A DNA stretch of 5,508 nt, from contig SLOS01000342.1 in NCBI GenBank assembly GCA_007132365.1, forward strand, positions 1 to 5,508. Reading direction: 5' to 3'. The translations under genes and the position numbers were made by a program. Positions 1 through 5,508 of the stretch are shown piece after piece; positions within the stretch are counted from its first letter, which is position 1, and each line of letters starts with the position of its first letter. A model generated the notes under the pieces. That model saw nothing but the letters and a program-made list of their open reading frames with translations. It ran no database searches and was not told the DNA's origin. This DNA comes from Bacteroidales bacterium (GTDB lineage: Bacteria > Bacteroidota > Bacteroidia > Bacteroidales > PUMT01).

Positions 1-175
1 CCATGAACCTGCCCTCTTCTCCGGCAGCCATCACATGACGGATGTTTATTTCAGAAGCCGGCCTTGTGCAAGCTGTTATTTGGCTGATCACAGGTCCCGC
101 CGCAATAGTGCCCGCTGCCAGCGCACTGCTCTGCCGGATGAAGGATCGTCTGTTTAAAAGATTCAGTTTTTTCAT
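1..175 (-). CDS. Second sialidase-like Tat-exported protein, N-terminal fragment (gene continues beyond the left edge)
   Basis: An open frame of 58 codons begins at the ATG at 175-173 and is still open at the window edge, so the 3' part is missing. An in-frame TAA two codons upstream (184-182) fixes this ATG as the earliest possible start. The N-terminus has a twin-arginine type motif (N8-R9-R10-S11-F12-I13), a hydrophobic stretch at about residues 15-33 and a good lipobox, I-T-A-C, with Cys36 as the expected first mature residue. After that comes H47-V48-x-A-A, then G55-R-F-M and the first base of a Gly codon. This matches the complete sialidase-like protein at 4419-3235 without a gap: RR at 9-10, Cys36, His47-Val48, Gly-Arg-Phe at 55-57. 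It is therefore read as a tandem paralogue, most likely a Tat-dependent lipoprotein of the Asp-box propeller fold. The catalytic part lies outside the window, so the fold is inferred from the paralogue alone. It lies 74 bp downstream of the beta-helix gene on the same strand and may be the fourth gene of the operon. Confidence 0.8.
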   Translation of the reverse strand, partial: MKKLNLLNRRSFIRQSSALAAGTIAAGPVISQITACTRPASEINIRHVMAAGEEGRFM

Positions 176-205
176 AAATATTTATATTAAGAAACATACC
201 AGTTA

Positions 206-232
206 AGCTGTTTATTTAAATATAAACAAGCT
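206..232. other. AT-rich imperfect inverted repeat between the beta-helix gene and the second sialidase-like gene
   Basis: The arm AGCTGTTTAT (206-215) pairs with ATAAACAAGCT (222-232) apart from one bulged A, leaving a 6-nt loop. The stem is mostly A-T and no run of T follows it in the leftward direction, so it is a weak candidate for an intrinsic terminator. It could instead be an mRNA-processing or attenuation hairpin in the 74-bp gap, or chance in an AT-rich spacer. Confidence 0.3.
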
Positions 233-249
233 CTATTTATTGTTATCAC

Positions 250-1932
250 TTATCGATGGCCAATTCCTGCATCGTAAAAAATTGACGATTCATTATGTGT
301 ATAGGTAGGAAGAACTATGAATGTCCGCATATCTTCAAAATTCCCCCACACGGTTATCGATTTTTCATCATTTTGTTTTACAACTCCCCAGCGGTCATCC
401 GACCTTAAAATACGATAAATCAACTCATCTGGATTTATTATAATATCTTTTAACCGGATCACCGTTACATAACGATCTTCATGAAATTCCACATCTACAG
501 CTTCTATGAATAAGCAATCGTCAATAAAAAACTCCATGAAAAGGTTTTCATCATTGAATTTACTTTTTTCAACCACCTGAGTATTTTTACTGATTACTTC
601 GGATTCTTCAATAAGATCGCCAAATATCAGATTATTTGAAAACCTGGCAGGTACAGCACTCTCCCGCACAACAATATCTGCAAAAATCGTATTACCCGTG
701 GCTTCAATATCACTTCTTCTGAAATCTATCCCGCCAATGCTTTCCGCAATCAGATTGTTGTTGAATACCAACCGGCTGTCGTTTGTGCTGCGCATTACAC
801 CGTGGATTGATTCTTTTTCTCCAATAATTGAATTACCCATCATAATATTGTCCCTTATTTGAATAAGAAACCGTTCTGGAGAAGGTACAGGATCATCAAC
901 AGTTACATAATGATGTGTCTGCCCGGCAATAAATATTCCACCACCATCATCAGCTGCGCTGTTCCCGATTATTATATTTCCTTCTATCAATAAAGACGAC
1001 CACAATTCAGAAAAAATGCCACCCCCGTCATTATCATTCAACACCTTGTTTCCTATTATCAGGTTATGTCTTATATCAGGGTTGGAATAAAGAGCAGCTG
1101 ATATTGCCCCGCCATCACTGCTGCGCATGAGATCAGCAGTTCCGGCTACATTATCAATAAATATGTTATATGCGATCCTCGGAGAAGATCTGTTGTGGCT
1201 CGCAATACCTCCCCCGCGCCCGATCTCGGTACTGTTGCGGAAAAATAAATTGTTTTCAACTACCGGAGAAGCTCCGTTATATGTTGCTATTGCCGCACCG
1301 TCATGTGCAACCTCATGGAGAAACTCCGGATCCCATGGCACAGGTGAAAGAGTCCTGTTTTGTGTAAAAACATTATTGGTTATTACCGGTGAAGTTCCGT
1401 CACAAAGGATTCCGCCGCCTCTTCCGCGAACAACTCCTTCTCTGATTTCAAATCCATCAATCCTCGAAAAATCAGCACCTGTTAATACACGCTCCCTCCC
1501 ATCTCCGTTCAAAACTGTTTTATACCTCTTTATATCACGATCCCATGTTGAACCCTCAAACCCTCCATACAGGCTGATATATTCTTTCAAATGAATTGTA
1601 GATTCGACATAGTTGCCTTCAGATATTAAGACCGCATATCTTTTGGACAACCGGGCGTCGGTAATCTGCGTGAGGGCGTGCTGTATTGTGGCCCATGGCT
1701 TTTCACCGGAACCATCACCCTCCCTGTCTGAACCGCTCTTCTGGTTGACATACCGCATCTCATGATATCTGTCCCTGTCCAGGTACCCTTCCAGTTTTAC
1801 AGAAATACTTTGAGGTCCGATGGTAAGTTCCCGCAGGCTGTCAAATGCGGAAGATGCTTCACTGTTGTTTATTATAACAGGCTGAATTATCAGAAAAAAA
1901 ATATATACCAGAAAGGTATTTAATAATATCAT
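250..1932 (-). CDS. Secreted right-handed parallel beta-helix protein (DUF1565-like N-terminal region)
   Basis: A 560-residue protein. Residues 1-25 form a signal peptide with a hydrophobic core at about 7-21. The mature part opens with the hallmark of DUF1565/parallel beta-helix proteins: Y61-V-N, a G-S-D / G-D-G-S loop (67-76), then K78-P-W-A-T-I-Q-H-A-L. Next are I103-S-E-G-N-Y and Y122-G-G-F-E-G, typical first helix turns. From about 172 to 440 there are successive coils of the pattern G-G-G-I, a few residues, S-P-x-I, x-x-N-x-F/I, x-x-N, starting near 172, 212, 240, 274, 303 and 330. They give the Asn ladders of pectate-lyase-like helices. About 110 C-terminal residues (450-560) leave the repeat pattern and look like a small separate domain. 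I see no catalytic motif of a named lyase, so it may bind a carbohydrate or cleave it by an unrecognised site. The ATG at 1932 comes directly before the signal peptide; the upstream frame has a TGA at 1968-1966. No Shine-Dalgarno lies at a useful distance, as is usual in Bacteroidota. It is 36 bp downstream of the NHL gene. Confidence 0.85.
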   Translation of the reverse strand: MILLNTFLVYIFFLIIQPVIINNSEASSAFDSLRELTIGPQSISVKLEGYLDRDRYHEMRYVNQKSGSDREGDGSGEKPWATIQHALTQITDARLSKRYAVLISEGNYVESTIHLKEYISLYGGFEGSTWDRDIKRYKTVLNGDGRERVLTGADFSRIDGFEIREGVVRGRGGGILCDGTSPVITNNVFTQNRTLSPVPWDPEFLHEVAHDGAAIATYNGASPVVENNLFFRNSTEIGRGGGIASHNRSSPRIAYNIFIDNVAGTADLMRSSDGGAISAALYSNPDIRHNLIIGNKVLNDNDGGGIFSELWSSLLIEGNIIIGNSAADDGGGIFIAGQTHHYVTVDDPVPSPERFLIQIRDNIMMGNSIIGEKESIHGVMRSTNDSRLVFNNNLIAESIGGIDFRRSDIEATGNTIFADIVVRESAVPARFSNNLIFGDLIEESEVISKNTQVVEKSKFNDENLFMEFFIDDCLFIEAVDVEFHEDRYVTVIRLKDIIINPDELIYRILRSDDRWGVVKQNDEKSITVWGNFEDMRTFIVLPTYTHNESSIFYDAGIGHR

Positions 1933-1968
1933 AGGATATAAATATCGAAATCTTACCTTAAAGGATCA

Positions 1969-3210
1969 TTATTTAGGAATATATATCTCAACTCCGGCCT
2001 CGTCATTCCCTGAAAATACCACGTATACCTTCCCCAGCTTGTCAACAGCGGCCCATATAGGGGTGTAATCAGGTTGTGATAACGTCCATGAGGTTATGAA
2101 ATCTCCGTTATTGTTGTATTTATGGATGCTGTGTCCACCGACGAAAACCACATAGATGTTACCATAGTGATCAGCATTTATGGCATGAATAACAGGACGG
2201 TGATCTTCACAGGGTTCAGAGTAGCCAAAGGCAAAAAGAAATCTTCCTGCCCGGCATAACTTCTGTACCGGACTGAAAAAATTTGATACAAAGACATCAT
2301 CATTAGCATCTATTGCCAGACCATGAGGTGAATCAAACTCTCCGGCATCCAAACCACCTCTTTCCCAACTGTAAAGAAAATCGCCGGAATTAGAGTAGAC
2401 ATTAATCCTGCAAAGATCTACATCGGGTATAAATACCTGTTGCTTCGTGTTAAAGCCAATTCCATGGGGACGGATAATCCGCCCCTCCCAGTTACCATGT
2501 CCCCCAAATCTGTGAATAAATTGTCCGTCAGGCGAAAACACCTGAACTCTGGGTTCCCTGTGATTCTGCGCTACCACAAATATGTTGCCGGATGAATCCT
2601 GCTCAGCAATACGAGGAAAGTTAAAATATCCGGGACCCTGACCTTTACCAGATCCAACATCTCCAATGTACTCCCCTTTCGTGTTAAACCGGAGCACCCG
2701 GTCCGATCCCTCATCAGCAATGATAAGATTTCCATCAATGCCTATGGTAATTCCATGAGGGTTGATGAAATATTCTGCATTATCCCTGGATTCAACCCAG
2801 CTGTCAATCAGCTCATAACCGGGAACGCCTAAAAGCACCGTTGCCCAGAGGAAGCTATTTGACGCCTCCATTACCTCAGCCGAAATATTGATCTCAACCG
2901 GAGAAGGTACTTTCCCGGGTGCTGTGTAGACCCCTCCGGGGTCGATTGTACCAAACTCTGTATTACCCCCAGGTATACCATTTACATACCATTTTACACA
3001 GTCCGGCAGATAGGCATGCTCTCTTCTCTGTGGCAGCATTATCGCTTTAAATCGCCTCTGCTCCCCGGGATTCAAATGAACAACGGAGGGCTTGATCATA
3101 GCACGGTTATATTCCGGGGCAGGCTGGGCTGCCATCCTTTGGCTGAAAAGCAATAACGTGAAAAAAACCAACCAATAACCGGCACCCTTTTTATGAAATA
3201 GATTCTCCAT
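1969..3210 (-). CDS. Secreted Ig-like plus six-bladed NHL-repeat beta-propeller protein
   Basis: A 413-residue protein. Residues 1-29 are a signal peptide (KK at 7-8, hydrophobic 11-22, likely cut after A-A-Q29). Residues about 40-128 look like a bacterial Ig-like domain: L46-N-P-G-E-Q, V72-K-W-Y-V-N-G, F86-G-T-I-D-P-G-G-V-Y-T-A-P. Residues about 132-411 form six NHL blades, each with a D/x-x-G-N/D-hydrophobic-V strand and a V/I-x-x-F/Y-S/N-x-x-G-x-F strand; blade starts are near 147, 196, 245, 292, 338 and 382. Three blades open with Pro-His-Gly (His152, His249, His296), and a fourth His (342) stands at the matching place in blade 5. Peptidylglycine alpha-amidating lyase, an NHL enzyme, uses histidines at such positions to hold zinc, so a metal site is possible but unproven. 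A binding or scaffolding role is equally open. The start is firm: a TAG lies directly before the ATG. The gene begins 24 bp after the sialidase-like gene. It ends in tandem in-frame stops, TAA then TGA. Confidence 0.87.
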   Translation of the reverse strand: MENLFHKKGAGYWLVFFTLLLFSQRMAAQPAPEYNRAMIKPSVVHLNPGEQRRFKAIMLPQRREHAYLPDCVKWYVNGIPGGNTEFGTIDPGGVYTAPGKVPSPVEINISAEVMEASNSFLWATVLLGVPGYELIDSWVESRDNAEYFINPHGITIGIDGNLIIADEGSDRVLRFNTKGEYIGDVGSGKGQGPGYFNFPRIAEQDSSGNIFVVAQNHREPRVQVFSPDGQFIHRFGGHGNWEGRIIRPHGIGFNTKQQVFIPDVDLCRINVYSNSGDFLYSWERGGLDAGEFDSPHGLAIDANDDVFVSNFFSPVQKLCRAGRFLFAFGYSEPCEDHRPVIHAINADHYGNIYVVFVGGHSIHKYNNNGDFITSWTLSQPDYTPIWAAVDKLGKVYVVFSGNDEAGVEIYIPK

Positions 3211-3234
3211 CTATTCTAACAATTTACTAAATAG

Positions 3235-4419
3235 TTATGACCCGGCTTCTCCGGGAGGGGTAATAATGGCGGCCTCAATATAAGCTGAATCAGGCATTTC
3301 TTTTCTCTGGATGTAATACAGGGCTACCAGTTTCCCTTCATGATTCTCCACCATCTGCGGATAGCCAAGATCCCGGTCATCTGCATTACGCACTACTACC
3401 GGTTCACCCCAGCTTGCACCGTTATCACTGCTGAAGCGTATCAACATCTGCTGGAGCGATCGGTTTGCATAGGTACAGGCCAGTCGTCCGTCACTCAAAA
3501 GAGCAAGACCAGGCGGGTTCCCGTTATGTACACCCGTATCACCTACCCAGCTCAAAAAGGACCATGAGCGACCGTTATCTTCAGAAATGTAGGAGTCAAT
3601 CCAATTTGGACGCCATTCGTCACGAGGATCACGGCAGCGGACAGCACATACAAGTCTGCCGTCACGGGTGCGGACCGTAGAAGGCATGACGGCGCGATAC
3701 CGGTTGGTCCATGGCACAACCCATGATACAAAATTAAAAGTACTGCCCCCGTCAGTGGTCTCGACAACAAAGGATTTTTCCAGCATGGGATGCTCAAGTT
3801 CAGGATTGCGGGCCGCCATTATAATCAGGGCAGAATCAGGGCCCGTCACCAGATAATCTGTCCGTGATGCATTTGTCATACCTCTGAGCTCTTTTGCATC
3901 AGTTAATCCGTTCCATGAATATGAACCCTCCCAGGTTTTACCACGATCATATGAAATAAAAAAACGGTCATAATGTACACGCATGGCAAATCCCGGATGA
4001 GCAAAGTTGATATTTCCCGGAGAAGGAAACGGACCCTGTTCATTATCAACATAATTATCCCTCTGGGGATATTCAACCGCCCAGGTTCTGCCACCGTCAG
4101 TGCTGCGGGAAAGCTTTCTGGGTTCCGGACGTAATCTAATTATATTATGCAGGCCTTCCTGTAATTTATATTCACCTCCTTTAAAACCTACCAGTAGTTC
4201 ACGACCGTTATCCCAGCTCCACAATCCATTGTTAGCCGGCCAACCGCGAAAACGGCCTCTTTTGTGTGCAGCTGCAACATGATCAATGGCTAATTCACCG
4301 GAATTAACGGAGCAACTCGTTTTCATAGATAGAAAAGGAACCGAAATAAAAGACCCGGCTACCAGGGTGCCTGTACTGGAAATAAATCGGCGACGACTTA
4401 AATTCATTTTGTTTCCCAT
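3235..4419 (-). CDS. Tat-exported sialidase-fold (BNR/Asp-box) protein, putative glycoside hydrolase
   Basis: A 394-residue protein. The N-terminus has a twin-arginine signal, S8-R-R-R-F-I, then a hydrophobic stretch (about 16-31) and Cys36. The lipobox K-T-S-C is poor, so lipidation is less sure than in the paralogue at the left edge. Five Asp boxes (S/T-x-D-x-G-x-T/S-W/F) stand at residues 106-113, 156-163, 221-228, 279-286 and 330-337, the signature of six-bladed sialidase-type propellers. L351-G-Y-P-Q-M and the closing Y368-Y plus Y380-I-E-A-A block are typical of proteins annotated as exo-alpha-sialidase or sialidase family. The classical F-R-I-P motif is replaced by F57-R-G-W-P-A, so true sialidase activity should not be assumed; the substrate is unknown. 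The ATG at 4419 is chosen because its N-terminus then aligns gap-free with the paralogue; a second in-frame ATG lies four codons on (4407). The upstream frame has a TGA at 4446-4444. It is the first gene of the leftward run and diverges from the DeoR-family gene. Expected location: periplasm or membrane-anchored. Confidence 0.85.
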   Translation of the reverse strand: MGNKMNLSRRRFISSTGTLVAGSFISVPFLSMKTSCSVNSGELAIDHVAAAHKRGRFRGWPANNGLWSWDNGRELLVGFKGGEYKLQEGLHNIIRLRPEPRKLSRSTDGGRTWAVEYPQRDNYVDNEQGPFPSPGNINFAHPGFAMRVHYDRFFISYDRGKTWEGSYSWNGLTDAKELRGMTNASRTDYLVTGPDSALIIMAARNPELEHPMLEKSFVVETTDGGSTFNFVSWVVPWTNRYRAVMPSTVRTRDGRLVCAVRCRDPRDEWRPNWIDSYISEDNGRSWSFLSWVGDTGVHNGNPPGLALLSDGRLACTYANRSLQQMLIRFSSDNGASWGEPVVVRNADDRDLGYPQMVENHEGKLVALYYIQRKEMPDSAYIEAAIITPPGEAGS

Positions 4420-4429
4420 AATATTTTTT

Positions 4430-4483
4430 TTTAGATCATCTGATCATTAATTTAGATCGCAATATATATTTTTTTGATCAAAA
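4430..4483. promoter_or_regulatory. Candidate operator: three TTTwGATC repeats at exact 21-bp spacing
   Basis: TTTAGATC occurs at 4430-4437 and 4451-4458, and TTTTGATC at 4472-4479, each 21 bp from the next, which is two helical turns. The third copy is the left half of the perfect 12-bp palindrome TTTTGATCAAAA (4472-4483). A further TGATCA lies at 4441-4446 between copies one and two. The cluster begins 11 bp upstream of the sialidase-like start codon, where a bound repressor could block transcription of the leftward run. Binding by the adjacent DeoR-family protein is inference from position and spacing; DeoR-family operators are often spaced repeats. Confidence 0.5.
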
Positions 4484-4558
4484 TGCACACTAATTTACCG
4501 ATTAATTGATTTCTTAATTTTACCATTCATGAAGATTTATTGCTTCCTTCAATTCTTT

Positions 4559-4590
4559 TTTGCAAATATGATTACCTATGATTATATTTG
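4559..4590 (+). promoter_or_regulatory. Bacteroidota-type promoter of the DeoR-family gene
   Basis: TTTG at 4559-4562 and TATATTTG at 4583-4590 match the known -33 TTTG and -7 TAnnTTTG elements of Bacteroidota housekeeping promoters. They are separated by 20 nt, within the usual spacing. Transcription would start a few bases after 4590, giving a leader of roughly 50 nt before the ATG at 4649. The leader has no Shine-Dalgarno motif. Confidence 0.65.
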
Positions 4591-4648
4591 AATGTTTTAG
4601 TTTGATTTTATCTGAATTGAATCGCAACAATAATAAATATCTGTCATT

Positions 4649-5407
4649 ATGCATAAGGAAGAGCGTAAAAGACACATAATAAGATGCTTAGGGCTAAATG
4701 ACCAGGTTTACACTCCGGATATTGCCAGACAAATGCATGTTTCGGAGATTACTGTACGCAGGGATTTAATTGAGATGGAAAAGAAAGGGTTGCTGTTCAG
4801 AACCCATGGAGGAGCCGTTAAAACCTCTTACTCTCAAAGCCTTTTTTCCTTTGATCACAGATTGAATATCAATGCTGCTGAAAAAGAATATATTTGCCGG
4901 TTAGCCTCTGGTTTTATTGAGGAAGAGGACATTGTTTTTATTGATTGCGGCACCACTCTATTCCGTCTGTGTAAATTTATCAAGGCCTTTAAAAAACTCA
5001 CAGTTATAACAAACTCCCTGCCTGTAGTATCTGAATTGATGAGTTCAGAGCATATCAAAACACATCTCATTGGTGGTGAAATCATAAACGAGCGCAGAGC
5101 TATTTACGGCTTGAGGGCTGAAAATAATATAAGAGAATATCATGCAAACAAGGCTTTTGTTGGATCTGACGGAATATCGCTTAGAAAAGGCCTCTCATCC
5201 TATGATGAAAAAGAAGCAGCCATCACTCTCAAAATGATGCAGTCCACTGATACTACCTATCTCTTGTGCGATTCATCAAAAGTTGAAAAAGACTCATTCA
5301 TGGCATTTGCCCCGTTGAATCTGCTCGATTTTCTTATAACAGATAAGGGAATAGATAAAAGGATAATAAAAGAATATGAGAAAAGGAACATAAAGGTAAT
5401 AAGCTGA
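4649..5407 (+). CDS. DeoR-family transcriptional regulator
   Basis: A 252-residue protein, the usual full length for the family (about 250-260). Residues 1-57 are the N-terminal winged helix-turn-helix: R7-xx-I-I-xx-L, V20-Y-T-P-D-I-A, V31-S-E-I-T-V-R-R-D-L as the recognition helix, then G47-L-L-F-R-T-H-G-G-A-V, the classic DeoR wing. Residues about 75-235 are the sugar-phosphate sensing domain (DeoRC, ribose-5-phosphate isomerase-like fold): D99-C-G-T-T, V119-I-T-N-S-L, L140-I-G-G-E, G154-L-R, F170-V-G-S-D-G-I, E187-xx-A, and C207-D-S-S-K-V. All main ligand-binding blocks are present, so the protein looks functional. Members usually repress carbohydrate operons and are released by a phosphorylated sugar; which sugar cannot be told here. 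The start is firm: the first ATG after an in-frame TAA at 4634-4636. The gene diverges from the secreted-protein run, its likely target, and may also control itself. No clear terminator follows; the 10-bp repeats begin 23 bp after the stop. Confidence 0.93.
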   Translation: MHKEERKRHIIRCLGLNDQVYTPDIARQMHVSEITVRRDLIEMEKKGLLFRTHGGAVKTSYSQSLFSFDHRLNINAAEKEYICRLASGFIEEEDIVFIDCGTTLFRLCKFIKAFKKLTVITNSLPVVSELMSSEHIKTHLIGGEIINERRAIYGLRAENNIREYHANKAFVGSDGISLRKGLSSYDEKEAAITLKMMQSTDTTYLLCDSSKVEKDSFMAFAPLNLLDFLITDKGIDKRIIKEYEKRNIKVIS

Positions 5408-5430
5408 AACCACATCAACCTCTGGAAATA

Positions 5431-5508
5431 ACATAGCATGACATATCAATTCCTATCAATTAATAGCAATTCATATCAATTCACAGCAGTTCATAGCAAT
5501 TCATAGCA
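5431..5508. repeat. 10-bp tandem repeat array, consensus TCATA(G/T)CAAT, open at the right edge
   Basis: Eight successive units keep an exact 10-bp register with no indel: units begin at 5431, 5441, 5451, 5461, 5471, 5481, 5491 and 5501, the last cut by the window end. Units at 5491 and 5501 are exact; the leftmost unit has three mismatches, so the array decays towards the regulator gene. Position 6 of the unit varies between G and T. The array is probably non-coding: TGA arises in every leftward frame from the repeated TCA, and TAG stops arise rightward. The AATT core recurs once per helical turn. Confidence 0.85.

Larger units (their letters stand above)
4420..4648. promoter_or_regulatory. 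Divergent AT-rich intergenic control region
   Basis: These 229 bp separate the leftward secreted-protein run from the rightward DeoR-family gene, so both promoters must lie here unless they reach into the genes. The half next to the sialidase-like gene holds the GATC-centred repeats, and the half next to the regulator gene holds a clear Bacteroidota-type promoter. For the leftward run I find no convincing TAnnTTTG element; the nearest is TATATTGC (minus strand, 4466-4459) with a badly spaced TTTG. The leftward leader just before the ATG is a long A run (minus strand, 4432-4425). Confidence 0.7.

Noticed and set aside
1127..1594. A 155-codon rightward open frame inside the beta-helix gene
   Set aside because: It lies wholly antisense to a gene with strong family motifs, has no promoter or signal of its own, and its translation is low-complexity Pro/Ser/Arg-rich text typical of a shadow frame over repeated Gly/Asn codons.
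3552..3797. An 81-codon leftward open frame overlapping the sialidase-like gene in another frame
   Set aside because: The main frame carries all five Asp boxes without interruption, so there is no frameshift, and this translation resembles nothing recognisable.
4491..4524. Imperfect direct repeat TAATTTACC / TTAATTTTACC in the intergenic region
   Set aside because: The two copies differ in length, are separated by an unphased 25 bp, and most of the match is A/T in an AT-rich spacer; only the ACC adds information.
4527..4534. 8-bp palindrome TTCATGAA
   Set aside because: It is too short and isolated to mean anything, with no second copy at a regular spacing.
5408..5430. Possible terminator after the regulator gene (CCA...TGG)
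   Set aside because: The pairing is only 3-4 bp with no following T run, so it does not support an intrinsic terminator.
5257..5439. A 60-codon leftward open frame over the 3' end of the regulator gene
   Set aside because: It is antisense to the conserved C-terminal part of the DeoR-family protein and has no supporting signals; its hydrophobic look arises from the complement of Lys-rich codons.

Overview
The window looks like Bacteroidota chromosome, probably from a polysaccharide- or glycan-degrading environmental or gut-type lineage; this is inference. The signs are moderate-to-low GC, AT-rich leaders with no Shine-Dalgarno motif, a near-perfect Bacteroidota-type promoter (TTTG - 20 nt - TATATTTG) ahead of the one rightward gene, and paired Tat-type signal peptides that end at a cysteine.

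Layout: a leftward run of four genes fills positions 4419 down to 1. In transcription order it encodes (1) a Tat-exported protein of the sialidase/Asp-box fold (4419-3235), (2) a secreted protein with an Ig-like domain followed by a six-bladed NHL beta-propeller (3210-1969), (3) a secreted right-handed parallel beta-helix protein (1932-250), and (4) the first 58 codons of a second sialidase-like protein (175-1, cut by the window edge), a paralogue of the first. Gaps between them are 24, 36 and 74 bp, so one transcript is plausible. Diverging from this run, across a 229-bp AT-rich intergenic region, is a complete DeoR-family repressor gene (4649-5407). The last ~78 bp of the window (5431-5508) are a 10-bp tandem repeat that runs off the right edge.

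The likely story is a small accessory glycan locus: extracytoplasmic proteins built from propellers and a beta-helix bind or cut a glycan, and a DeoR-type regulator, a family that usually senses a phosphorylated sugar, controls them from the divergent promoter region. The most useful regulatory observation is that three TTTwGATC copies sit at exactly 21-bp intervals just upstream of the sialidase-like gene, the third inside a 12-bp perfect palindrome. They are good operator candidates. No transporter, SusC/SusD pair, kinase or aldolase lies in the window, so the substrate cannot be named.
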